A model generated the notes under the pieces. That model was given only the letters and a program-made list of their open reading frames with translations. It was not told where the DNA came from and searched no databases. This document shows positions 1-5,110 of a stretch of 5,178 nucleotides of DNA, in pieces. Every line of letters begins with the position of its first letter. The stretch's first letter is position 1. The position numbers and the translations under genes were made by a program. Source of the stretch: an uncultured Eubacteriales bacterium (GTDB lineage: Bacteria; Bacillota; Clostridia; Lachnospirales; Bianqueaceae); contig ONYR01000280.1 of assembly GCA_900322165.1 (NCBI GenBank), positions 1 through 5,178 on the forward strand, in the 5' to 3' direction.

Positions 1-510
1 GATCAGCGCGGAAAACGCCGCGCGCGCATCGCTGTCGAAGGCAAAGGCCGGACCCATGACCCAGACCGTGTATCCATGCTTGCGCTCGTGACGCAGCAGC
101 TCGTAGAGCTCGTCATAATCACGGGAAAACGCGGTCTCACGGGAACGCCCCTGCCGGAACGCAAAGGTCTCCTTCAATCGTCCCTGCTCCGCAAACCCGT
201 TCGGCCAGACAAAAATGCCGTCCTCGCCGGTCTCCGTGCGGCCCACCGCCACAAGGTCCCCCTTCTTCAGAAGGCGGAACTCGCGGACGATGATCTTCCC
301 GTCCTCAAGCATCGGCACGCAGTCCATGCGCGATTCCTCGGCAAGCTTCCACTCCCCGTTTACCTTAAAATATTCCGGGTAGATGCTCATCGCATGGTAG
401 CCTTCCGGCGCTACCGCGTCCTTCGGAGCCGGCTCAAACCGGCAGTCCGGCGCTTGCATCAAACCGAGTGCTTCAAAATCCGGTGCGTGGAACTTCTTCA
501 GCTCAAACAT
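1..510 (-). CDS. LOR/SDH (TIGR00300-like) family protein, N-terminal 170 residues, cut by window edge
   Basis: The reading frame opens with ATG at 510 and stays open to the left edge, so only the first 170 residues are visible. The product starts MFELKKFHAPDFEALG and has no signal peptide or membrane segment, so it is probably cytoplasmic. Seen in sequence: FEPAPKDAVAPEGY (25-38), YPEYFKVNGEW (44-54), RMD (61-63), KKGD (82-85), GRSRETAFSRDYDELYELL (121-139) and VWVMGPAFAFDSDARAAFSALI near the edge. From memory of the families, the order 'APEG(Y/F)...G.W......RMD......KKGD.V.VG' and the later 'V..GPA......A...LI' resembles the conserved LOR/SDH domain of TIGR00300-type proteins (archaeal ornithine cyclodeaminase/ArgZ-AgrE C-terminal region). 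The NAD-binding part would lie outside the window. The gene is very likely real, but the family assignment is tentative and no substrate can be given. It starts one base after the EEP gene stop, with its Shine-Dalgarno inside that gene. Confidence 0.6.
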   Translation of the reverse strand, partial: MFELKKFHAPDFEALGLMQAPDCRFEPAPKDAVAPEGYHAMSIYPEYFKVNGEWKLAEESRMDCVPMLEDGKIIVREFRLLKKGDLVAVGRTETGEDGIFVWPNGFAEQGRLKETFAFRQGRSRETAFSRDYDELYELLRHERKHGYTVWVMGPAFAFDSDARAAFSALI

Positions 511-511
511 A

Positions 512-1588
512 TTATTCTCCAATCATGACGGTCATAACCACCGGGTTATGATCGGAATTTGCAAAGCCCAGGTCCTGCGTTTCAAGGAATTCGACGGTCA
601 GATTGTCCGAAACGATGAATCCGTCGATCATGTAATATTGGAACGTCGCATCGCCAAGATCCAGCGGTCGGTCCAGTGAGCGGCAGGTCGGAGCTTCCGT
701 GTCCATCAAAAACTGCCAGACGGGCGAGAACTGCGTGGTGTCAAGCTCGCCGCACTCCCAGAGGTCACCGCCCTGCAGCGGATACATCGAGGTGTCGATC
801 GAGTTGAAGCTCTGGTTAAAATCACCGCCCGCGATAACATAGTTTCCTGCGTCGTACTCCTTCTGCAAAAGCTCTGCGAGCATCGCGGTCTGTGCGATCT
901 TGCCCTCGCCATCGTCATAGGCCTCCAGATGCAGGTTCACGAGCACCAGCTCCTTGTCCGATCCCTCGATCGGAATTCGTGTCACGTCAAGGCAGCGCTT
1001 CAGGTTCATCGTGCGAACCGGCCAGCTGAACGGGCAGGGAAGCTGAAGGCGCGTCGCCTCCGAGGCAGTATATTTCGAGAGAGTCAGAATGCCCGAATCC
1101 ACATGGCCCATCATCGGGATCGGGTACGGCAGCCACAGGACCTTGAAGTTATTCGCAAAGGAACTTTGGAAACCGGCCAGCGCCTCACGGATCATCTGTA
1201 CCTGGTTGATGTGCCAGGAGCGGGTCGAATTCACGTCCGCCTCCTGCAGAAACACCACATCCGGATCGATCCCCTGAAGTTCATTGATCACTGCCTGCGT
1301 ATTGGCCGTTACACTGTCCTTATCCTGCGTGCGCACGCCCTCGCCGCCGTCCATGAAGAAGTCCGCGGTCTCCGAGAGCCCGCCGTAGCCGATGTTCCAG
1401 GAAACCACCGTAAACTCATCACCGATCGCGAGCGTTTTCGACCCATTTCCAACCAGCTCCAGCGTCTCTGTCTCCTTCGGACGGTACTCGGCAATCGAGG
1501 CCACCGCCAGCGCCAGGGCCAGCATGCCCACGATCACGCCACACACGATCCCTACCGTCTTTAACAGCTTTTTCCAAAACGGCTTCAT
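512..1588 (-). CDS. Membrane-anchored endonuclease/exonuclease/phosphatase (EEP) family protein
   Basis: A 358-residue protein starting at ATG 1588, preceded by a good AAGGAGA ribosome site (1600-1594). Residues 1-10 are basic and 11-32 form a hydrophobic segment without a lipobox. This suggests an uncleaved N-terminal anchor with the catalytic domain outside the cell, though a cleaved signal is possible. The rest is a complete EEP (DNase I-like) fold with metal and catalytic motifs in order: VVSWNIGYGG with N65; FLQEAD with metal-binding E116; HVDSGIL (162-168); VNLHLE with N218 and H220; GGDFN with D256 and N258; ID at 321-322; and C-terminal NSDHNP with D346 and catalytic H347. No key residue is missing, so it should be an active Mg-dependent phosphodiesterase or phosphatase. 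EEP members act on DNA, RNA, inositol phosphates or sphingomyelin, and the sequence does not decide which. Its extracytoplasmic position argues against housekeeping DNA repair. It is coupled to the LOR/SDH-like gene downstream and lies 131 bases after the lipoprotein gene. Confidence 0.88.
   Translation of the reverse strand: MKPFWKKLLKTVGIVCGVIVGMLALALAVASIAEYRPKETETLELVGNGSKTLAIGDEFTVVSWNIGYGGLSETADFFMDGGEGVRTQDKDSVTANTQAVINELQGIDPDVVFLQEADVNSTRSWHINQVQMIREALAGFQSSFANNFKVLWLPYPIPMMGHVDSGILTLSKYTASEATRLQLPCPFSWPVRTMNLKRCLDVTRIPIEGSDKELVLVNLHLEAYDDGEGKIAQTAMLAELLQKEYDAGNYVIAGGDFNQSFNSIDTSMYPLQGGDLWECGELDTTQFSPVWQFLMDTEAPTCRSLDRPLDLGDATFQYYMIDGFIVSDNLTVEFLETQDLGFANSDHNPVVMTVMIGE
515..520 (-). 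promoter_or_regulatory. Shine-Dalgarno of the LOR/SDH-like gene inside the end of the EEP gene
   Basis: Read on the minus strand the junction is GGAGAATAATATG. GGAGAA forms the last two sense codons (Gly-Glu) of the upstream gene, TAA (514-512) is its stop, one base follows, then ATG (510-508). The ribosome site of the downstream gene is thus inside the upstream coding sequence, which fixes the start and suggests termination-reinitiation coupling. Confidence 0.75.
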
Positions 1589-1619
1589 TCTTCTCTCCTT
1601 CTTTCCTTCAGAATGGTTT

Positions 1620-1655
1620 CAGCCGGCTCCTTTCGGCCGCCGGCTGTTTTTTTTT
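1620..1655 (+). terminator. Rho-independent terminator in plus orientation, opposite to the flanking genes
   Basis: CAGCCGGC (1620-1627) pairs perfectly with GCCGGCTG (1639-1646) across an 11-base loop and is followed at once by nine T (1647-1655) on the plus strand. Read on the minus strand the hairpin is preceded by nine A and followed by AAACC, so it lacks a U-tract and should not terminate the lipoprotein transcript. No plus-strand gene is visible upstream. The 1589-1719 gap otherwise holds only the EEP ribosome site. A weak hairpin with 4-base stem (AGCC 1709-1712 / GGCT 1717-1720) begins at the lipoprotein stop codon. Confidence 0.65.
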
Positions 1656-1719
1656 GGCATTGGTTTGATTGTTTCACTGCCGCGCTCTCTTGCGCTGTGC
1701 CCTTCCAAAGCCTTTCGGC

Positions 1720-2853
1720 TCAGTTCCAGTCGCAGACCGCGTAGATCGCGTCTCCATCGATCAGCAGCGTGCTTCCGTCGGTGTAGGTGATCTCTACCGA
1801 ATAGATAAACACCCAGGTCGGTTCGTATCCGGTGCAGGTGACCGGTCCCCAGAAGTTTTCATCCCCGTCCACCGACTGTCCCGGAGCGATATCGTCATGA
1901 TCAAGCAGAAGCAGTGTCTCCGAAGTGAAGCCGTCCATGATGATTGGATTTTCCTTGTCATCGGTAAAACCGATCTCGATCGAAAGATCCGTAATGGTTT
2001 TCACGGTATCCTTGTTGGTATAGTTCAGAATGATGTAGTAACCGTCTTCCTCTTCGCCCCACCAGAAATCATAGATCGAGAACGCAGCGTCTGCCATCGC
2101 CTCCGTCACCGTACCCTGCTTCAGATCCTCCAGCACCGCTTCCGCGTCGAGCAGCGTCTGATAGTTGGACACATATTCCTTCGCTTTGGCACTCAGCGCC
2201 TCGTACATGGAACGAGCGGCAGTGATCATGCTTTCGCTGTCAAGTGTAACGGTTCCGATCGATTCGATCATGCTGACAACATAAAGCGCTTCCATCACAT
2301 AAGGAACTTCCGCTTCCGCGTCCAAGAGCGTTTGATAATTCGTGACAAGCGCTTTCGCGTCCTCCGGCAGCGCGTCATAGGCCGCCCGGGCCTCCGCGAC
2401 CTGCCCGTCGCTGCTGAAAGACAGCGGGAACAGTGCACTGATCAGTCCGATAACGTAATCCGCTTTCTCTCGCAGTGCTGAACTGTCCGCTTCCGACTTG
2501 AGATTTTCAAGCGACATCTCCGCGTTGACAAGCGTCTGATAATTGGTGACAAGCGCTTTCGCCGCTTCCGAGAGCGCATCGTAGGCCGTGCGCGCACGGT
2601 TGATCGCTGTCTCCGAGTTCAAGGTGACCGTTCCGATCGCATCGATCAGCTGAATGACCTTCTTCGCATCCGACTCGTTTTTCGCGTCTTCCTTTCCGCT
2701 CGGTCTCGACGAGGATTCGCTTTGCTCCGTCGAGGATGACGAGTTCGGGTTATCGATGCGAACATGCGACGTCTGGCCGAACGTACATGCACTCAGCAGC
2801 ATCATCGCAGCCATCATCAGGGCGGTAATGCTCAATAAATGTCTCTTTTTCAT
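1720..2853 (-). CDS. Lipoprotein with three tandem alpha-helical repeats and an unassigned C-terminal domain
   Basis: A 377-residue product from ATG 2853, chosen because MKKRHLLSITALMMAAMMLLSAC is a canonical lipoprotein signal (lipobox LSAC, lipidated Cys23) and a GGAGGGG ribosome site lies just upstream. Residues 24-62 are a Ser/Glu/Lys-rich low-complexity linker away from the membrane. Three modules follow (about 64-119, 131-183 and 190-245), each with the core 'ARxxYxALxxxAKxxVxNYQTLxxAE'. They are predicted helical and resemble modules in many Clostridia surface proteins. Residues 247-377 form a separate Trp/Tyr/Asp-rich, probably beta-rich domain (FWWGEEEDGYYIILNY, FWGPVTCTGYEPTW, VEITYTDGSTLLIDGDAI). 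This vaguely recalls DUF5780-like domains, but I cannot assign it. Two cysteines (340 and 374) in this domain could pair. No catalytic motif is seen; a binding or structural role at the outer membrane face is inference. It is divergent from asd. Confidence 0.85.
   Translation of the reverse strand: MKKRHLLSITALMMAAMMLLSACTFGQTSHVRIDNPNSSSSTEQSESSSRPSGKEDAKNESDAKKVIQLIDAIGTVTLNSETAINRARTAYDALSEAAKALVTNYQTLVNAEMSLENLKSEADSSALREKADYVIGLISALFPLSFSSDGQVAEARAAYDALPEDAKALVTNYQTLLDAEAEVPYVMEALYVVSMIESIGTVTLDSESMITAARSMYEALSAKAKEYVSNYQTLLDAEAVLEDLKQGTVTEAMADAAFSIYDFWWGEEEDGYYIILNYTNKDTVKTITDLSIEIGFTDDKENPIIMDGFTSETLLLLDHDDIAPGQSVDGDENFWGPVTCTGYEPTWVFIYSVEITYTDGSTLLIDGDAIYAVCDWN
2119..2664 (-). repeat. 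Three-copy internal repeat in the lipoprotein gene
   Basis: Copies encode residues 64-119 (2664-2497), 131-183 (2463-2305) and 190-245 (2286-2119), a period of about 60-68 residues. Copies 1 and 2 share the exact 17-base run GTGACAAGCGCTTTCGC on the plus strand (2546-2562 and 2342-2358), with flanks that are also similar. Copy 3 has diverged more (VSNYQTLLDAE). This points to duplication of the coding sequence rather than convergence of helices. Confidence 0.8.
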
Positions 2854-2859
2854 AGCCTT

Positions 2860-2866
2860 CCCCTCC
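2860..2866 (-). promoter_or_regulatory. Ribosome binding site that fixes the lipoprotein start
   Basis: GGAGGGG on the minus strand, six bases before ATG 2853. It supports starting at the lipoprotein signal peptide and not at the in-frame ATG at 2955, which would add 34 residues before the signal and has no comparable site. Confidence 0.8.
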
Positions 2867-2911
2867 AAGCCGAAGCTGGTTCCTGTTTTCTCTGAAATAA
2901 ATCTAAGTAGT

Positions 2912-2917
2912 ATTATA
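2912..2917 (-). promoter_or_regulatory. Probable -10 element (TATAAT) of the lipoprotein promoter
   Basis: A perfect TATAAT on the minus strand, about 58 bases upstream of the lipoprotein start, in an AT-rich patch. No good -35 lies at 16-18 bases. TTGCAT (2943-2938) is 20 bases away and the hexamer at 17 is only CATTCC, so the promoter may be weak or activator-dependent. Because of local symmetry the plus strand also reads TATAAT at 2914-2919. Confidence 0.5.
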
Positions 2918-3005
2918 ATACGAAGGAACGGCAAGGAATGCAAGGGGTTTTCCATTCTGTCAACAAAATCTCTTCTTTCCCTTTATTTTTCGGCGTATGT
3001 GTTCG

Positions 3006-3034
3006 TTGACAGGGGGGGTGACGGATGGTAAGAT
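3006..3034 (+). promoter_or_regulatory. Sigma-A promoter of asd
   Basis: Consensus -35 TTGACA (3006-3011), a spacer of exactly 17 bases and -10 TAAGAT (3029-3034), with TG at 3026-3027 making an extended -10. Transcription should start near 3041, giving a leader of only about 36 bases before the asd ATG, which leaves no room for a lysine riboswitch or T-box. The spacer begins with seven consecutive G (3012-3018). Confidence 0.8.
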
Positions 3035-3076
3035 GGTCGAAAAGTTGATCCTTTTGCCAGTGAAAGGAGTTTTACC

Positions 3077-4156
3077 ATGAAAAACTATCGTGTCGGCATT
3101 GTCGGCGCGACCGGCATGGTCGGTCAGCGCTTTGCCACCCTTTTGGAGAACCACCCCTGGTTCCATGTTACCGCTCTTGCCGCCAGCGCCCAGAGCGCGG
3201 GCAAAACCTATCGCGAAGCCGTCGCGAGCCGCTGGGCAATGAAAACTCCGATGCCCGAGTCGATGGCCGATATGGTCATTATCGATGCGACGGATATCGC
3301 CGCAATGAAGGAAAAAGTTGATTTCGTGTTCTGTGCTGTCAATATGCCGAAAGCGGAGATCCGCGCCCTTGAAGAAGCTTATGCCAAGGCCGAGATCCCG
3401 GTCGTCTCCAACAACTCCGCCAACCGCGGCGTCGAGGACGTCCCGATGGTCATTCCGGAGCTCAACTCCGACCATACCGCTGTCATTGAAGCGCAGCGCA
3501 AGCGTCTCGGAACCAAGCGCGGCTTTATCGCGGTCAAGTCCAACTGCTCGATCCAGAGCTATGTTCCGGCCCTGACCCCTCTCAAGGATGTGTTCGGCCT
3601 GACCCACGTTCTCGCCTGCACCTATCAGGCGATCTCCGGCGCCGGCAAGACCTTTGAGCGCTGGCCTGAGATGATCGACAACGTCATCCCCTACATCGGC
3701 GGCGAAGAGGAAAAGTCGGAGCAGGAGCCTCTGAAGGTCTGGGGTCATGTCGAAGACGGCAAGATCGTCAACGACACTTCCGTCCAGATCACGACCCAGT
3801 GTCTCCGCGTTCCGGTCAGCGATGGTCACACCGCTGCGGTCTTCGCTCGTTTTGAGCGCAAGCCGAGCCTCGAAGCCATCAAGAAGATCTGGGCCGAGTT
3901 CACCTCTCCCGCGCAGGCGCTTGAGCTTCCCTCCGCACCGAAACAGTTCATCCACTACTTCGAAGAGCCCGACCGTCCGCAGGCCCGCCTCGACCGTGAG
4001 CTCGAGGGCGGCATGGCCGTCTCCGTCGGACGTCTTCGCGAGGATTCCCAGTACGATATCAAGTTTGTCTGCCTGTCCCACAACACCCTCCGCGGTGCTG
4101 CCGGCGGCGGAGTCGAGCTCGCCGAGCTCCTCTGCGCACAGGGATACATGGACTGA
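3077..4156 (+). CDS. asd: Aspartate-semialdehyde dehydrogenase (archaeal/fungal-type)
   Basis: A 359-residue cytoplasmic enzyme that reduces L-aspartyl-4-phosphate with NADPH to L-aspartate-4-semialdehyde, the branch point to lysine/diaminopimelate, threonine and methionine. Seen: an N-terminal nucleotide-binding loop GATGMVG (10-16); SNNSANR (111-117); the active-site segment KSNCSIQSY with nucleophile Cys157; YQAISGAGK with Gln184; the substrate region NVIPYIGGEEEK (202-213); and QCLRVPVSDGH with Arg244 and catalytic His251. The end SHNTLRGAAGGGVELAELL is typical. The 'NVIPYIGGEEEK' and 'QAISGAG' forms mark the TIGR00978 type, known mainly from archaea, fungi and some bacteria, rather than the E. 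coli type. Length is normal and no key residue is missing. The start is set by AAAGGAG (3063-3069), seven bases before ATG. It has its own promoter and terminator and no other pathway gene beside it in the window. Confidence 0.97.
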   Translation: MKNYRVGIVGATGMVGQRFATLLENHPWFHVTALAASAQSAGKTYREAVASRWAMKTPMPESMADMVIIDATDIAAMKEKVDFVFCAVNMPKAEIRALEEAYAKAEIPVVSNNSANRGVEDVPMVIPELNSDHTAVIEAQRKRLGTKRGFIAVKSNCSIQSYVPALTPLKDVFGLTHVLACTYQAISGAGKTFERWPEMIDNVIPYIGGEEEKSEQEPLKVWGHVEDGKIVNDTSVQITTQCLRVPVSDGHTAAVFARFERKPSLEAIKKIWAEFTSPAQALELPSAPKQFIHYFEEPDRPQARLDRELEGGMAVSVGRLREDSQYDIKFVCLSHNTLRGAAGGGVELAELLCAQGYMD

Positions 4157-4207
4157 TCCACGATCCTCGCCTGATCGGAAAAAGCTTTTACAATCATCTG
4201 ACATTAA

Positions 4208-4250
4208 CAAAACCACCAGCCAAGCTGGTGGTTTTGTTTTATTTTGTTTT
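4208..4250 (+). terminator. Rho-independent terminator of asd
   Basis: A 13-base perfect stem, CAAAACCACCAGC (4208-4220) with GCTGGTGGTTTTG (4224-4236), a 3-base loop, then TTTTATTTTGTTTT. It lies 51 bases after the asd stop codon. The strand opposite has no comparable U-tract, so it acts mainly on asd. Confidence 0.9.
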
Positions 4251-4332
4251 GTTACGGTTTTCCTGCTTTTTACCGGCTTCGGCCTTTTTGATGTTACTTT
4301 CCCGATTTCCGGAAATGTGTATCGCTTGGACG

Positions 4333-4369
4333 AAAAAAGGAGGTGTGTTTCACACCTCCTGACTTTTTT
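4333..4369 (-). terminator. Terminator of lepB, possibly bidirectional
   Basis: AGGAGGTGTG (4338-4347) pairs perfectly with CACACCTCCT (4351-4360) across TTT. On the minus strand the hairpin runs directly into a U-tract (complement of A 4333-4338), which suits lepB 45 bases upstream. On the plus strand six T (4364-4369) follow after three bases, so it may also back up the asd terminator. A weaker hairpin CCGC (4381-4384)/GCGG (4389-4392) lies nearer the lepB stop. The stretch 4251-4332 between the two terminators holds nothing else I can identify. Confidence 0.85.
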
Positions 4370-4404
4370 GGGTTTGTAAACCGCTTCAGCGGCTAAGTTA
4401 TCAA

Positions 4405-4986
4405 TCACTCCACGCTTTCAAAACGCGGATAGTAGATCCAGTATGCCTTTCCGAGAATCTTGCTCTCTTGGACATAGGTATGCACCCAGTATCTGGAATC
4501 GCTCGAGTTGTTACGATTATCGCCCATCATAAAGAAGCACCCTTCCGGGACCGTGTACGGTCCGAAATCAAGCTCCCGCGCAGGCTCCGCGAGATACGAT
4601 TCTTCGATCGCGACACCATCGATGTACGTGACGCCGCCTTTGATCTCAACCGTCTCACCGGGAAGCCCGATCACGCGTTTGACAAAGATTTCCGATTCAT
4701 CGTCCGGGTTTTTGAAAAAGACGATGTCGCCCCTCTGGGGTGTTTCGAACCAGTAGCTGACACGAAGACCGATCACGCGATCACCCGTCATGATCGTATG
4801 CTCCATCGACCCGCTGGTTACCTGTGCGTTGACAATGATGAAGGTGTTAAGAAGGAGTGCTGCCGCCAAAGCCCCCAGTATGATCAGCAGCCAACTTCCC
4901 ATCTCCCCGAGCACCGCTTTGGCGCTCTCCTGCTCCTGATATTTCAAGGAGTCACGGATCACGGTAGTTAGGTTTTTTTCTGACAT
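4405..4986 (-). CDS. lepB: Signal peptidase I
   Basis: A 193-residue type I signal peptidase of the short Gram-positive (Sip) form, which cleaves signal peptides from secreted preproteins on the outer face of the membrane. Residues 1-30 are cytoplasmic and 31-54 form one membrane segment (SWLLIILGALAAALLLNTFI and onward). Conserved boxes follow: VTSGSMEHTIMTGD with catalytic Ser60; RGDIVFFKNP (85-94); FVKRVIGLPGE with general-base Lys103; and MGDNRNNSSDSR (154-165). Box B has His63 where most families have Pro (SMxPT); since the catalytic dyad is intact this is probably a lineage variant. The ATG at 4986 follows an AAGAGG ribosome site. Earlier in-frame codons run through the tRNA gene and are rejected as coding. 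It lies 50 bases downstream of tRNA-Arg on the same strand with no clear promoter between, so cotranscription is likely. It does not process the lipoprotein described here, which needs signal peptidase II. Confidence 0.95.
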   Translation of the reverse strand: MSEKNLTTVIRDSLKYQEQESAKAVLGEMGSWLLIILGALAAALLLNTFIIVNAQVTSGSMEHTIMTGDRVIGLRVSYWFETPQRGDIVFFKNPDDESEIFVKRVIGLPGETVEIKGGVTYIDGVAIEESYLAEPARELDFGPYTVPEGCFFMMGDNRNNSSDSRYWVHTYVQESKILGKAYWIYYPRFESVE

Positions 4987-4996
4987 AGCTTGCCCG

Positions 4997-5002
4997 CCTC
5001 TT
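4997..5002 (-). promoter_or_regulatory. Ribosome binding site that fixes the lepB start
   Basis: AAGAGG on the minus strand, ten bases before ATG 4986. Spacing is slightly long and the match is moderate, but it is the only candidate downstream of the tRNA and agrees with the expected N-terminal length of short signal peptidases. Confidence 0.6.
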
Positions 5003-5036
5003 ATCCCGGCTCTCTCTTTTTTGTTGACCGGGTCAG

Positions 5037-5109
5037 TACGCCTGAGAGGATTCGAACCTCCGGCACATGGTTTAGGAAACCACTGCTCTATCCCCTGAGC
5101 TACAGGCGC
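5037..5109 (-). tRNA. tRNA-Arg, anticodon CCU
   Basis: A complete 73-base cloverleaf on the minus strand. The acceptor stem is GCGCCTG with CAGGCGT (one G-U at the end). The D arm is GCTC/GAGC. The anticodon stem GTGGT/ACCAT has loop TTCCTAA, giving anticodon CCT, which reads the Arg codon AGG. The variable loop is GTGCC, the T arm GGAGG/CCTCT has loop TTCGAAT, and the discriminator base is A. The 3' CCA is not encoded (CTG follows), so it must be added by the CCA-adding enzyme. A short inverted repeat TGACC-G-GGTCA (5025-5035) lies next to the 3' end and may form a trailer stem. No promoter is visible in the 69 bases upstream, which consist of palindromes. Confidence 0.95.
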
Positions 5110-5110
5110 A

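Noticed and set aside
512..1588. CdtB-like genotoxin
   Set aside because: CdtB is also EEP-fold, but there are no partner subunits and the N-terminus looks like a membrane anchor; the fold alone does not support a toxin call.
76..2481. Several long plus-strand open frames opposite the three minus-strand genes
   Set aside because: They lack recognisable motifs and good ribosome sites, are rich in Arg/Pro/His as typical of antisense frames, and overlap genes with clear family or signal-peptide evidence.
2854..2955. In-frame 34-codon extension of the lipoprotein gene
   Set aside because: It would place residues before a canonical lipoprotein signal peptide and cross the likely -10 element; the strong ribosome site supports the later ATG.
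3035..3076. A lysine riboswitch or T-box before asd
   Set aside because: The mapped promoter leaves a leader of about 36 bases, far too short, and no terminator/antiterminator pair lies upstream of the start codon.
4275..4289. GGC-TTCG-GCC hairpin followed by five T
   Set aside because: The stem is only three pairs, too weak beside the two strong terminators on either side.
2960..4408. A 482-codon open frame on the minus strand, antisense to asd
   Set aside because: It mirrors asd codon structure, has no ribosome site or family motif, begins within the lepB stop region and runs through both terminators. It is a by-product of GC-biased codon use in asd.
4987..5036. A separate lepB promoter after the tRNA
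   Set aside because: Only poor -35/-10 matches (GTCAAC, TAAGAG) at unsuitable spacing were found.
5037..5109. tRNA-Arg as an integration site of a mobile element
   Set aside because: No integrase gene or repeated tRNA 3' end is visible in the window; the 3' side leads directly to lepB.
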